64,000 bases of DNA from Nocardia veterana NBRC 100344 (lineage in GTDB: Bacteria; Actinomycetota; Actinomycetes; Mycobacteriales; Mycobacteriaceae). The stretch is from assembly GCF_000308855.1 (NCBI RefSeq), contig NZ_BAGM01000123.1:1-64000 (forward strand). The letters are read 5' to 3'. A program made the position numbers and the translations under genes. This document shows positions 17,460-26,042 of this stretch, in pieces (position 1 is the first letter of the stretch; each line of letters opens with the position of its first letter). The notes under the pieces are model-generated. The model saw only the letters and a program-made list of their open reading frames with translations, had not been told where the DNA came from and did not search any database.

Positions 17460-17653
17460 ATGGCTACATTCGCTCCGAACTCGAATTCTCGAACCCGGGG
17501 CGCTGAAGCCTTGAACGAGGTTACACACTGCACCGCAAACTTACCAAACCAGCTGGTCAGAGCCATTGGCCTCCGCTTCCCACCAGGATGAACCATCTCG
17601 TCAGGTTGCCCCGAATGGGGCTGACAACCGACGCGTAAAAGCAATCGGCTGGA

Positions 17654-17711
17654 AGGGGGGTCCGGGGGGCGAAGCCCCTCCGGCGTGGGGGTGTGGGGGC
17701 CGGGCCCCCAC
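17654..17711. repeat. GC-rich double-hairpin intergenic element
   Basis: The 308 bases between tRNA-Thr and tRNA-Tyr hold no gene. They contain two adjacent hairpins: ccggggggc-gaa-gcccctccgg (17662-17683) and tgggggcc-g-ggccccca (about 17693-17710). G runs such as these recur between genes in nocardiae and may be a dispersed repeat. With the terminator at 17733-17760 they isolate the two tRNA units. Confidence 0.5.
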
Positions 17712-17732
17712 AAATCACCCTCGAACAAGAAG

Positions 17733-17760
17733 AGGGCCCTCCCCGATTAGGGAGGGCCCT
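17733..17760 (-). terminator. Hairpin terminator after tRNA-Tyr
   Basis: A perfect 11-bp stem (agggccctccc / gggagggccct) with a 6-base loop lies 8 bases beyond the 3' end of tRNA-Tyr on the minus strand. It is followed on the transcript by a purine-rich stretch, not a T-run. Confidence 0.65.
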
Positions 17761-17767
17761 GAGAGGG

Positions 17768-17848
17768 TGGCGGATGAAGGATTCGAACCTCCGAAGCTTT
17801 CGCGGCTGATTTACAGTCAGCTCCCTTTGGCCACTCGGGCAATCCGCC
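17768..17848 (-). tRNA. tyrT: tRNA-Tyr (GTA anticodon)
   Basis: An 81-base minus-strand class II cloverleaf. Acceptor GGCGGAT pairs with ATCCGCC and the discriminator is A. The anticodon stem CTGAC...GTCAG-type region encloses TGTAAAT (anticodon GTA). A long variable arm (CCGCGAAAGC) precedes T-arm GGAGGTTCGAATCCTTC. It is divergent from yajQ. Confidence 0.92.
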
Positions 17849-18011
17849 TTGCGCACTGTTGCCAGCGCGCAGAGCAGAATACAACGACCAGGGCGGGCGG
17901 ATGCAAACCGGCAGGCCAGCGGGGGTGCCGTGACCGAGTCGGGCCGGCCGGGGTAGAAAGTTCCCTACCGGAATACCCGGTGAAATGTGAGCCGTCAGAC
18001 AGGAGCGCAGC

Positions 18012-18503
18012 GTGGCCGATTCGTCATTCGATGTCGTCAGCAAGGTCGACCGGCAGGAGGTCGACAACGCCCTCAATCAGGCGGCCAAGGAGCTCAACAC
18101 CCGCTACGACTTCCGCGGGACGGGCGCGAGTATCGAATGGTCGGGCGAGGAGAAGATCGTGCTGACGGCCGAATCCGAGGAGCGCGTGAAGGCGGCCCTC
18201 GAGGTCTTCAAGGAGAAGCTGATTCGCCGCGACATCTCGCTGAAGGCCTTCGAGGCGGGCGAGCCGGCCGCCTCCGGTAAGACGTACAAGATCACCGGCA
18301 CCCTGGTCCAGGGCATCTCCGCGGAGAACGCGAAGAAGATCGCCAAGAAGATCCGCGACGAGGGGCCCAAGGGCGTGAAGGCGCAGATTCAGGGCGACGA
18401 ACTGCGGGTCAGCGGGAAGAAGCGTGACGATCTGCAGGCTGTCATCGCCCTGTTGAAGGGCGCCGACTTCGACGTGGCGCTGCAGTTCGTCAACTACCGC
18501 TAG
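18012..18503 (+). CDS. yajQ: YajQ-family nucleotide-binding protein
   Basis: A 163-residue UPF0234/YajQ protein of normal length, with the family start DSSFDVVSKVDRQEVDNALN and core KITGTLVQGISAENAKKIAK. Members bind nucleic acid, and some bind cyclic di-GMP as effectors. The exact job in actinobacteria is not clear from sequence. The start is GTG at 18012 with GGAGC upstream. It is convergent with htpX, and the two stop codons share the four bases ctag (18500-18503). The order yajQ-htpX-grcC1-menJ matches Rv0566c-Rv0561c. Confidence 0.93.
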   Translation: MADSSFDVVSKVDRQEVDNALNQAAKELNTRYDFRGTGASIEWSGEEKIVLTAESEERVKAALEVFKEKLIRRDISLKAFEAGEPAASGKTYKITGTLVQGISAENAKKIAKKIRDEGPKGVKAQIQGDELRVSGKKRDDLQAVIALLKGADFDVALQFVNYR

Positions 18504-19378
18504 TACCGCCGCGGGCCACCGGCCATGTGCTCGAGCCGCTGGATCCGCTCGGCCATCGGCGGATGGGTGGAGAACCAGCGGGCCATCTTGTCACCGGCCC
18601 GGAACGGGTTGGCGATCATCAGGTGGGACTGCGAGGTCAGCTGAGGTTCGGGCGGCAGCGGCGCGGCCTGCGTACCGCGTTCGAGTTTGCGCAGCGCCGA
18701 GGCCAGGGCCAGCGGATCGCCGGTGAGTTCGGCGCCGTCCTGGTCGGCCTGGTATTCGCGGGAGCGGGAGACCGCGAGTTTGATCAGGGTGGCGGCGATC
18801 GGCCCCAGCAGCGAGACCAGCAGCACCCCGAGGATGTTCGGGCCCTCGCCGTCGCGGTTGCCGCCGCCGAACATGCTCGCGAAGAAGGCCAGGTTCGCGA
18901 GCCCGGAAATGACCGCGGCGAGCGCACCGGCCACCGACGAGATCAGGATGTCGCGGTTGTAGACGTGCGACAGCTCGTGCCCGAGCACCGCCCGCAACTC
19001 GCGTTCGTCGAGGATCTGCAGGATGCCGCTGGTACAGCAGACGGCCGCGTGCCGGGGGTTACGACCGGTCGCGAACGCGTTGGGGGCGTTCGTCGGGCTG
19101 ATGTAGAGCCGTGGCATGGGCTGGCGGGCGGTCGTCGCCAACTCGCGCACGATCTTGTACATCACGGGCGCTTCGAGTTCGGATACCGGCTGCGCGTGCA
19201 TGGCCCGCAGGGCCAGCTTGTCGCTGCTGAAATAGGCGTAGGCGTTCATGCCCACCGCCAGCAGGATCGCGATGATCAGGATTGCGGGGTTGCGGAACAT
19301 CGCACCTGCGAACACGATCAGTGCCGACAGGCCGACCATCAGCCCGAAGGTCTTCAAACCGTTCGCGTAACCATGCAT
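18500..19378 (-). CDS. htpX: Membrane zinc metalloprotease HtpX
   Basis: A 292-residue M48-family protease. It has two N-terminal transmembrane helices (about residues 10-50), the zinc motif HELSH at residues 134-138, further hydrophobic segments at about 148-195, and the third zinc ligand in the SREYQADQDGAEL segment. It degrades misfolded membrane proteins and is usually stress-induced. It starts at ATG 19378, 109 bases after the grcC1 stop, probably in the same transcript. The gene is intact and of normal length. Confidence 0.95.
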   Translation of the reverse strand: MHGYANGLKTFGLMVGLSALIVFAGAMFRNPAILIIAILLAVGMNAYAYFSSDKLALRAMHAQPVSELEAPVMYKIVRELATTARQPMPRLYISPTNAPNAFATGRNPRHAAVCCTSGILQILDERELRAVLGHELSHVYNRDILISSVAGALAAVISGLANLAFFASMFGGGNRDGEGPNILGVLLVSLLGPIAATLIKLAVSRSREYQADQDGAELTGDPLALASALRKLERGTQAAPLPPEPQLTSQSHLMIANPFRAGDKMARWFSTHPPMAERIQRLEHMAGGPRRY

Positions 19379-19487
19379 GTCGGATCAACGAGCGGCGTCC
19401 GATTCGGGTTCCACCCCCGACCAGCGGTCGATAGGTGCGAGATCGATCACATTCCGGCCGAATCGGATGCCGAGATCGGCCGCGAAC

Positions 19488-20510
19488 TCAGCCGACGCGC
19501 TCGATGGTGTAGCGGACCAGGCGTTCGAGTGCGTCGTTGGCCGGCCCCTGCGGCAACGCCGACAGCTCGGCATGGGCGATATCGGCGTACCCCTGCAACT
19601 TCTGCTTCGCCAGCACCATGCCGCGCGACCGGGAGAGCAGATCCAACGCCTCGGCGACCTCGTCGTCGGATTCCAACGGCCGGGCGAGCAGGGTCCGCAG
19701 TCGATCGCCCTCGGCGCCCTCGTCGCGCAACGCGTACAACACCGGCAGCGTGTGCACACCTTCACGCAGATCGGTTCCGGGAGTCTTGCCGGACTGTTCG
19801 GATACCGAGGAGATGTCGATGATGTCGTCGGAGATCTGGAAGGCCGTGCCGACCGCGTCACCGAGACGGGCCAGGCGTTCGACATCCTCGAGGCTCGCGC
19901 CGGAGAAGGTGCCGCCGAACCGCCCCGACGCCGCGATCAGCGAACCGGTCTTCTCCCACACCACCCGCAGATAGTGTTCGACCGGGTCCTGAGATTGCTT
20001 GGCGCCCAAGGTTTCCCGCATCTGCCCGGTCACCAGCTCGGCGAAGGTCTCGGCGATGATGCGCACCGCGTCCGGGCCGAGTGTGGACACCAGCCGGGAC
20101 GCGTGGGCGAACAGGTAGTCGCCGGACAGGATGGCAATGCTGTTGCCCCACCGCGAATTCACACTGGGGGCTCCACGGCGCATGGACGCCTCGTCCATCA
20201 CGTCGTCGTGGTACAGGGTGGCCAGATGCACCAGCTCCACCACCGTGCCGGCGGTGATCAGATCGGGGTCGGTCGGGCGCGGGCCGAGCTGACCGGTGAG
20301 GATGGTGAACAGCGGGCGGAACCGCTTACCGCCGGCGCGGGCCAGGTGCAGGGCCGCCTCCAGCAGGAAGTCCTCCCCATCGGAGAGCTCGCTGACCAGC
20401 AGCTTCTCCACCTCGTCGAGCCCGTTGCGCACGGTCGCCGCGAGCTCGGGATCGCCGAGATCGACCCCGGCAACCACGGTGCTTTCATCGCTCACAGCCG
20501 ATGCACTCAT
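19488..20510 (-). CDS. grcC1: Polyprenyl diphosphate synthase (menaquinone side chain)
   Basis: A 340-residue trans-prenyl synthase. The first Asp-rich motif is D102-D103-VM-D106 in LYHDDVMDEA and the second is D228-D229-II-D232. Both bind Mg-diphosphate. It elongates farnesyl- or geranylgeranyl-PP to the C35-C45 tail used by MenA. The frame is open well upstream, but the ATG at 20510 gives the normal length and has GAGAAGA before it. It is divergent from menJ, which reduces the same side chain, and shares the region with htpX as in mycobacteria. Product chain length cannot be read by eye. Confidence 0.92.
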   Translation of the reverse strand: MSASAVSDESTVVAGVDLGDPELAATVRNGLDEVEKLLVSELSDGEDFLLEAALHLARAGGKRFRPLFTILTGQLGPRPTDPDLITAGTVVELVHLATLYHDDVMDEASMRRGAPSVNSRWGNSIAILSGDYLFAHASRLVSTLGPDAVRIIAETFAELVTGQMRETLGAKQSQDPVEHYLRVVWEKTGSLIAASGRFGGTFSGASLEDVERLARLGDAVGTAFQISDDIIDISSVSEQSGKTPGTDLREGVHTLPVLYALRDEGAEGDRLRTLLARPLESDDEVAEALDLLSRSRGMVLAKQKLQGYADIAHAELSALPQGPANDALERLVRYTIERVG

Positions 20511-20834
20511 GTCTTCTCCCAATGCCGCGTCCGTCCCCACACCGAAGAACCTAGCGTGTCGCCCGCCGAGCTCCCATGAACACCGTCTGTGTGATTGGCC
20601 TCCGCTTCGCTGTGCCGGTGGCTTCTGCTTCGCTCCGGCGCGTTTTCGGCACCCTGGCCGAGAACTGTGGTGGAACACCGTCCCGGAAGTGCATACCCCG
20701 AAGTGGGCACCGGCTATCCGGTTCGACCGAATCTCTTCAGCGCTCATCGAGGGGTGGGCGCACGGGCTCCTACCGGCTCGGCCGAACGGCCGCCCGAGCG
20801 GACCGGGAGCTGCGACTCTGCCACTATTGAGCCC
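20511..20834. other. Divergent grcC1/menJ intergenic region
   Basis: 324 bases between two divergently transcribed genes. No supported coding region is seen; open frames here are upstream extensions of menJ and grcC1. A pair of short copies of gcttcgct (about 20607 and 20628) is present in a stretch of otherwise unremarkable sequence. It must hold the promoters of both genes, but I cannot place them with confidence. Confidence 0.5.
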
Positions 20835-22118
20835 ATGGGTTCAGCTCAGGACGGCGGTTCGACAGCATCGGAACGGGAGCGTGGCACCGTTCTCCCCGAG
20901 CACGTCGAGGTGTTGGTGGTGGGTGCGGGACCGGCGGGTTCCGCGGCCGCGGCCTGGGCCGCTCGATCCGGACGCGAGGTGTTGCTGACCGACGCCGCGG
21001 TCTTCCCCAGGGACAAGACCTGCGGCGACGGCTTGACCCCGCGCGCCACCGCGGAACTGGAGGCGCTCGGGCTCGGGGAATGGCTGCGCGCGCATACCGT
21101 CAACCGGGGACTGCGGATGGCCGGGTTCGGCCGGGAGGCGCTGCTGCCCTGGCCGGGCGGATCCTTCCCCACCTACGGAAGTGCTGTTCCCCGAACCGAG
21201 CTCGACGACAAGCTGCGCGAGACCGCGGTCAAGTGGGGTGCGGGCATGGTCGACGGGGTGCGGGTGGTCGCGGTGGCGCGCGCGGACGATCGGGTCACCG
21301 GTGTCACCGTGCAGACCGAATCGGGCACCCACGACATCCGCTGCGACATCCTGATCGTGGCCGACGGGGTGCGCTCGCCCGTCGGGAAGTTGCTGGGCCG
21401 CGTCTGGCATCGCCGCTTCGCCTACGGCGTGGCCGCTCGCGCGTACATCCGCTCCGGCCGTAGCGACGACGAGTGGATCACCTCGCATCTGGAGCTGCGC
21501 GACGCCGACGGCGGCCTGGTACCCGGGTACGGGTGGGTGTTCCCGCTGGGCAACGGCGAGGTCAACATCGGGGTGGGGTCGCTGGCGACCGAGCGCCGGC
21601 CTTCGCACATCGCGTTGAAACCGCTTCTGCAGCATTATGTCTCGCTGCGGCGGGCGGAATGGCAATTCGAGGGTGAGGCGCGCGCGGTGGCCTCGGCGCT
21701 GCTGCCGATGGGCGGGGCGGTATCCAATATCGCGGGCCGCAACTGGGTGTTGGTCGGCGATGCCGCCGGATGCGTGAATCCGCTCAACGGTGAGGGCATC
21801 GACTACGGCCTCGAGGGCGGGCATCTGCTGTCGCACCTGCTGGACGAGCCGGATCTGACCACGGTGTGGCCGGATCTGCTGCGCGACCGGTACGGGCGGA
21901 CCTTCTCGGTGGCCCGGCGAATCGCCGCGCTGGCCACCCATCCGCGCATGGTGCCGACCGGCGGACCGCCGGTGATGCGGTCGGCGCTGCTGCAGCGTAC
22001 GGCGGTGCGGGTGATGGGCAATCTGGTCGACGAAGAGGACACCGATATCACCGCGCGGGCTTGGCGTGCGGCGGGCCGGGCCTCGCTCCGATTCGACGAA
22101 CCGGCACCGTTCAGCTGA
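20835..22118 (+). CDS. menJ: Menaquinone side-chain reductase MenJ (geranylgeranyl reductase family)
   Basis: A 427-residue FAD-dependent reductase. The dinucleotide-binding motif VVGAGPAGSAAAAW is at about residues 27-40. The family segment FPRDKTCGDGLTPRA follows, and the second FAD motif is WVLVGDAAGCVNPLNGEGIDYGLEGG. In mycobacteria the ortholog (Rv0561c) saturates one double bond of the menaquinone tail. The ATG at 20835 is chosen for family length; the frame is open far upstream with no support. It is divergent from grcC1, which makes that tail. The protein is complete. Confidence 0.93.
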   Translation: MGSAQDGGSTASERERGTVLPEHVEVLVVGAGPAGSAAAAWAARSGREVLLTDAAVFPRDKTCGDGLTPRATAELEALGLGEWLRAHTVNRGLRMAGFGREALLPWPGGSFPTYGSAVPRTELDDKLRETAVKWGAGMVDGVRVVAVARADDRVTGVTVQTESGTHDIRCDILIVADGVRSPVGKLLGRVWHRRFAYGVAARAYIRSGRSDDEWITSHLELRDADGGLVPGYGWVFPLGNGEVNIGVGSLATERRPSHIALKPLLQHYVSLRRAEWQFEGEARAVASALLPMGGAVSNIAGRNWVLVGDAAGCVNPLNGEGIDYGLEGGHLLSHLLDEPDLTTVWPDLLRDRYGRTFSVARRIAALATHPRMVPTGGPPVMRSALLQRTAVRVMGNLVDEEDTDITARAWRAAGRASLRFDEPAPFS

Positions 22119-22150
22119 TCCGCGCCGACGACGGCCGAGGAGGTGACAGC

Positions 22151-22672
22151 GTGGACCGCCCTGTGGACGAGCGCGGCGCGGGCCGGGCACGCCGCGATCG
22201 CACTCCGTCGGTGCCCGAGGATCTCCTCCCCCATCTGCGCCGGGCGCGGGATCTGGTCGATCGCGAATACGCCCGCCCGCTCGACGTGGACGAACTGGCC
22301 GCCACCGCCGGCGTCTCGAAATACCATTTCCTGCGCTGTTTCGCGGCCACCTACGGCCGCACCCCGGCGCTGTATCTGGCCGAGCGCCGGATCGAACGCG
22401 CGCAGGATCTGCTGCGCTCCACGAATATCACCGTGACCGAGGCGTGCATGCTGGTCGGGTACACCAGCCTGGGATCGTTCAGCCGAAAATTCACCGAATT
22501 GGTGGGAATGACACCGTCGGCGTACCAGGCGAAATTCGCGGCGGACGGGGTTCCGCGCATTCCGGGATGCTACGTGTTCATGCACGGGCTCTCGGACCGG
22601 AAACCGGCCGAACCCGCGCCCGGTTCCGGTGGCGCAATTTCGGAGAAGCCGAGCGACGCCGGCGACCCATAG
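22151..22672 (+). CDS. AraC-family transcriptional regulator
   Basis: A 173-residue regulator with two HTH motifs of the AraC DNA-binding domain (about residues 30-130): LDVDELAATAGVSKYHFLRC and ITVTEACMLVGYTSLGSFSR, ending in the conserved TPSAYQAKF. A Pro/Ala/Gly-rich tail follows. There is no separate sensor domain. The GTG at 22151 has GAGGAGG seven bases upstream; longer frames overlap menJ. It lies nine bases before a VOC protein gene, an arrangement common in actinobacteria, where the small AraC protein probably controls the pair. Confidence 0.88.
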   Translation: MDRPVDERGAGRARRDRTPSVPEDLLPHLRRARDLVDREYARPLDVDELAATAGVSKYHFLRCFAATYGRTPALYLAERRIERAQDLLRSTNITVTEACMLVGYTSLGSFSRKFTELVGMTPSAYQAKFAADGVPRIPGCYVFMHGLSDRKPAEPAPGSGGAISEKPSDAGDP

Positions 22673-22681
22673 CCTGAGCTC

Positions 22682-23131
22682 ATGACGACGATCACCAACG
22701 TTTCGCTGGTCACCGTGTACGTGACCGACCAGTCCGCGGCCAAGCAGTGGTACATCGACAAGCTCGGTTTCGTGGAGACCGCCGATATCACCATGGGCGA
22801 CAACGGGTTTCGCTGGGTCACGGTCGCCCAGCCGGATCACCCCGAACTCGAGGTGACCCTGATGCTTCCGGGGCCGCCGCTGGACGAGACCATGGCCGAG
22901 GCGATCCGCCGCTCGCTCGGCAACGGCACCATGGGCGCGCTCGGACTGCGCACGGAGGACTGCCAGAAGGCCTACGAGGAGCTCACCGCGAAGGGCGTCG
23001 AATTCGTCCAGCCGCCCGCGGAACGCCCCTACGGCGTGGAGGCCGTGATGCGCGACAACTCCGGCAACTGGCTCGTCCTGGTCGAACAGCGTGAATTCGA
23101 CGCCGGCGCGTTCGGTCCGGGAGCGCAGTAG
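22682..23131 (+). CDS. VOC (glyoxalase/bleomycin-resistance fold) protein
   Basis: A 149-residue single-chain VOC protein with two beta-alpha-beta-beta-beta halves: VSLVTVYVTDQSAAKQWYID at the start and GVEAVMRDNSGNWLVLVEQ at the end. The metal ligand Glu in the last strand is replaced by VLVEQ-type residues that could still supply one Glu. The substrate is unknown. It is cotranscribed with the AraC-type regulator just upstream. Confidence 0.85.
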   Translation: MTTITNVSLVTVYVTDQSAAKQWYIDKLGFVETADITMGDNGFRWVTVAQPDHPELEVTLMLPGPPLDETMAEAIRRSLGNGTMGALGLRTEDCQKAYEELTAKGVEFVQPPAERPYGVEAVMRDNSGNWLVLVEQREFDAGAFGPGAQ

Positions 23132-23185
23132 CGCCGGACGAGCCGGGTGCGAGCGGCCGCCGCTGCTCGCACCCACCCCTTGCCG

Positions 23186-23692
23186 CTAGGCCTCGGACTT
23201 GCTCGCGAAGTACTGCTCGGCGAATTTCCGCTCACTGTTGACCACGCGCTGCTGCAACTGCTCGGCCAGCGGTTCGATCGCACCGCCGACCAGCGCGACC
23301 TTCACCTTCACGGTGCCGGTGACCTCGAGTTCGGAACCGGTAGCGGTACCGCGCAGCAGGTACTTTCCGGTCATCTCCGAGGAAATGCCCGACGAGGTGG
23401 CCGAGAAGGTTCCGGTCGCGGTGTCGCCCTCGAGCGGCCCCCAGTCGTCGACTCGTTCGAGAACCAGCTCGCTCTTGAGGACCTTGCGGACGATGGCCGG
23501 AATCTTGTCCTGCCGGGCTCGTTCGGTCATCCGCAGGTGAATGGTGCCCGGTCCGGCGGGGTGCGCGAGTTCCAGGGTCGCGGTCTCGGCGCCCTCGAAC
23601 CGGGCCTGCCAGAATTCGTCGCTGGTGAGCGCCCGGTGCAATTCCTCGACCGGGACGGTGTAGGACACGGTGAAGCGGAAGTTACGGGACAT
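23186..23692 (-). CDS. DUF2505 (SRPBCC/START-like) protein
   Basis: A 168-residue protein with the helix-grip layout of DUF2505. It starts SRNFRFTVSYTVPVEELHRA, followed by alternating strands, and ends in a long helix (EPLAEQLQQRVVNSERKFAEQYF). Proteins of this fold bind hydrophobic ligands; no catalytic residues are evident. The ATG at 23692 is chosen over an open upstream extension because it gives the family start. It is divergent from the DUF3592 gene 40 bases away. Confidence 0.85.
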   Translation of the reverse strand: MSRNFRFTVSYTVPVEELHRALTSDEFWQARFEGAETATLELAHPAGPGTIHLRMTERARQDKIPAIVRKVLKSELVLERVDDWGPLEGDTATGTFSATSSGISSEMTGKYLLRGTATGSELEVTGTVKVKVALVGGAIEPLAEQLQQRVVNSERKFAEQYFASKSEA

Positions 23693-23732
23693 GAGCGCAC
23701 ACGCTATCCGAACGATGCAATAGCCTGGGGCG

Positions 23733-24215
23733 GTGTCGGAAACCACCGAGTCTGCTGCGCGCGAGCATCGAACCGAGGCCGGTTCACCTCGCTTACGCCG
23801 GACCCGGATCACCCTCGTGGTGATCGCCACCGCGGTGAGTGTGCTGGCCGTCCTGCTGGTGCTGGCCGCCTGGCGCGACGATCTGTTGATCACCTCCGAC
23901 AAGGGCGTGACCAGCGCGGAAGTGCTCTCGGCGGGACGTCTGCGGTCGGCGGTCACCTACGTCACCCCGGACGGCGTGACGCACAATCCGAAGGTCGGCG
24001 TGCTGTATCCGACCAAACTCACCGCCGGCGAGCGGATCAACGTCGAATACAGCCGCAGTGACCCGGAGTTGGTCCGGGTCGCCGGGCGCGATGCCCGGGT
24101 CGCGATCATTCCGGCACTGTCGGTGATCGTGGTGGTGTGGGCGGTGGCGCTGCCGGTGTTGTGGCTGGTGCGCCGCGTCGAACGGCGACGGACCCTCCGC
24201 CCGGTGACCGCTTAG
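23733..24215 (+). CDS. DUF3592 membrane protein
   Basis: A 160-residue protein with two transmembrane helices (about residues 27-47 and 124-145) flanking an extracytoplasmic beta-rich domain (residues about 50-120, including VTYVTPDGVTHNPKVGVLYPT), the DUF3592 pattern. The start is GTG at 23733. In M. tuberculosis a protein of this kind (Rv0556) precedes mgtA, as here. The function is unknown. The likely role is in the envelope, given its neighbour that mannosylates glycolipids. Confidence 0.85.
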   Translation: MSETTESAAREHRTEAGSPRLRRTRITLVVIATAVSVLAVLLVLAAWRDDLLITSDKGVTSAEVLSAGRLRSAVTYVTPDGVTHNPKVGVLYPTKLTAGERINVEYSRSDPELVRVAGRDARVAIIPALSVIVVVWAVALPVLWLVRRVERRRTLRPVTA

Positions 24216-24289
24216 CTGTTCGCCCGAACTTCGTGTGCCCGTCATATGGGTGTGGTGTCGTGGCGTGCCGCACGTCGCACACTGCAGGA

Positions 24290-25429
24290 GTGCGTGTAGC
24301 GATCGTCTCCGAATCGTTTCTGCCGAACATGAACGGTGTCGTGAACTCCGTGCTGCGGGTCCTGGACCATCTGGACCGCAACGGACACGACGCCCTCGTC
24401 ATCGCGCCGGACACCCCGCGCGGCCAGGCCGCCGCGGAGCGTTCGTACGGCCGCTTCCCGGTGATCCGGGTCCCGGCGGTGATGGTGCCGCGGATCAGTT
24501 CGCTTCCGGTCGGCCTGCCGCAGCCGTTGCTCACCTCGGCGATCGAGGATTTCGATGCCGATGTGGTGCATCTGGCCTCGCCGTTCCTGCTCGGGGCGGG
24601 TGGTGCGGCGGCGGCGCTGCGGCTCGATCTGCCGGCGGTGGCGGTGTACCAGACCGATGTCGCCGGTTTCGCGGCCAGCTACGGGCTGGGCGCGGCGCAG
24701 CGGGCGGCCTGGGCCTGGACCCGGCGCATCCACAACCGCGCCGCGCGCACCCTGGCGCCGTCCTCGGCGGCGATGGAAGACCTTGCCCGCCATGGCATCA
24801 CCCGCGTGCACCGGTGGGCCCGCGGGGTGGACGCGGTGCGGTTCACCCCGACGGCACGCGATGCGGCACTGCGCGCGTCGTGGGCGGACCCCGATCGGCT
24901 GATCGTCGGATTCGTGGGCCGGCTGGCGCCGGAGAAACACGTCGAGCGGCTGGCGGTGCTGGCCCAGGATCGTGCGGTCCAACTGGTCGTGGTCGGCGAC
25001 GGTCCCGAGCGGGGCCGGCTGCGTCGCCTGCTGCCGAACGCGATCTTCACCGGCGAGCTCGGCGGCGCGGAATTGGCGCACGCCTACGCCAGCCTCGATC
25101 TGATGGTGCATCCGGGCGAGCACGAAACCTTCTGCCAGGGCGTGCAGGAGGCGCTGGCCTGCGGAGTGCCGGTGATCGGGCCCGATGCGGGCGGTCCGCG
25201 CGATCTGATCGCGCACTGCCGCAACGGCTATCTGCTGCCGGTGGACCGCTTCACCGAACTGCTGCCCAGTGCGGTTGCGGCACTCCGGGATCCGGCACTG
25301 CGGGCCCGATTCGCCGGTGCCGCACGCAAATCCGTACTGCACCGCACCTGGCCCGCGATCTGCACCGAACTGATGGGCCACTATCGCGAGGTGATCGGCG
25401 GGCAGGAGGCCCTGCACCGCAGCGCCTGA
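24290..25429 (+). CDS. mgtA: GDP-mannose-dependent alpha-mannosyltransferase (MgtA-like, GT4)
   Basis: A 379-residue GT-B glycosyltransferase. The N-terminal acceptor domain starts RVAIVSESFLPNMNGVVNSV. The C-terminal nucleotide-sugar domain has GFVGRLAPEKHVERL and the EX7E-type motif in GEHETFCQGVQEALACGVPVI. It is nearly collinear with mycobacterial MgtA (Rv0557), which builds a mannosylated glycolipid (Man-GlcAGroAc2) and was earlier called PimB. The GTG at 24290 is the best start, but its AGGAG overlaps the codon; a GTG at 24260 is in frame. In mycobacteria menG follows directly; here 3.6 kb of other genes intervene. Confidence 0.92.
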   Translation: MRVAIVSESFLPNMNGVVNSVLRVLDHLDRNGHDALVIAPDTPRGQAAAERSYGRFPVIRVPAVMVPRISSLPVGLPQPLLTSAIEDFDADVVHLASPFLLGAGGAAAALRLDLPAVAVYQTDVAGFAASYGLGAAQRAAWAWTRRIHNRAARTLAPSSAAMEDLARHGITRVHRWARGVDAVRFTPTARDAALRASWADPDRLIVGFVGRLAPEKHVERLAVLAQDRAVQLVVVGDGPERGRLRRLLPNAIFTGELGGAELAHAYASLDLMVHPGEHETFCQGVQEALACGVPVIGPDAGGPRDLIAHCRNGYLLPVDRFTELLPSAVAALRDPALRARFAGAARKSVLHRTWPAICTELMGHYREVIGGQEALHRSA

Positions 25430-25497
25430 GCGTCGAACCGGTCGGCGCGCCGGAGCGGTGCCGACATCGGCCCCCGTTCGGCCGCAATCAGGTCGCC

Positions 25498-25671
25498 ATG
25501 GACATCAAGGCCGGCAAGTTCGTCGTTACCGGCCAGCTCCGCGCATGGGCGGGCGCCGCTGACGGAACTTGGTTGGGTCTGGTCGAATTCGTGCTCACGA
25601 CCGGGATCCAGCAGGGCCGCGTGCGGGTGCGGCAGCTGGTGCCCGGGCGGGCGCTCAGGGCCGCTCGGTGA
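25498..25671 (+). CDS. Small hypothetical protein
   Basis: A possible 57-residue gene, MDIKAGKFVVTGQLRAWAGA..., ending in an Arg-rich tail. An ATG starts it, with only a weak GGTCGCC-type ribosome binding site. It looks like a small beta-rich protein, but I do not recognise a family. It follows mgtA by 68 bases and marks the left edge of the accessory stretch. It may also be a remnant. Confidence 0.4.
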   Translation: MDIKAGKFVVTGQLRAWAGAADGTWLGLVEFVLTTGIQQGRVRVRQLVPGRALRAAR

Positions 25672-25733
25672 GCGTGGGCACCTCACTGCGCGATACCCTC
25701 CGAACGTCCGCACTCATCGTTCGAGGGAGCCGA

Positions 25734-26042
25734 ATGTTCGCGCTGGTCGTGAAATTCAATCTGGAGTCAGAGGAGAAGGCGGCAGCGTTCGATGCGCTGG
25801 TCGCCGAAACCGTCGCCGCGATCACCGAGCACGAACCGGGCACACTCGTCTACGCCACCCACACGGTCGCTGACGAACCCTTGGCACGCATCTTCTATGA
25901 GGTGTACCAGGACCGGGCGGCGTTCGATGAGCACGAACGCCAGCCACACACCCGCCGGTTCCTCGACCAGCGCGGCGAGTATGTCGAGTCGTTCCGGGTC
26001 GAGTTCCTCACCCCCGCCGCGGTGAAGGGGCTACCCGCCTAG
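25734..26042 (+). CDS. Antibiotic-biosynthesis-monooxygenase-like (ABM/quinol monooxygenase) protein
   Basis: A 102-residue single-domain ferredoxin-like ABM protein with the family pattern FALVVKFNLESEEKAAAFDA...EPGTLVYATHTV...RIFYEVYQDRAAFDEHERQPHTRRFL. Relatives oxidise quinols or degrade heme without cofactor, and others are only ligand-binding. The ATG at 25734 has GAGGGAG upstream. It is convergent with the XRE regulator, and the two stops share ctag at 26039-26042. It is not obviously tied to menaquinone synthesis. Confidence 0.82.
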   Translation: MFALVVKFNLESEEKAAAFDALVAETVAAITEHEPGTLVYATHTVADEPLARIFYEVYQDRAAFDEHERQPHTRRFLDQRGEYVESFRVEFLTPAAVKGLPA

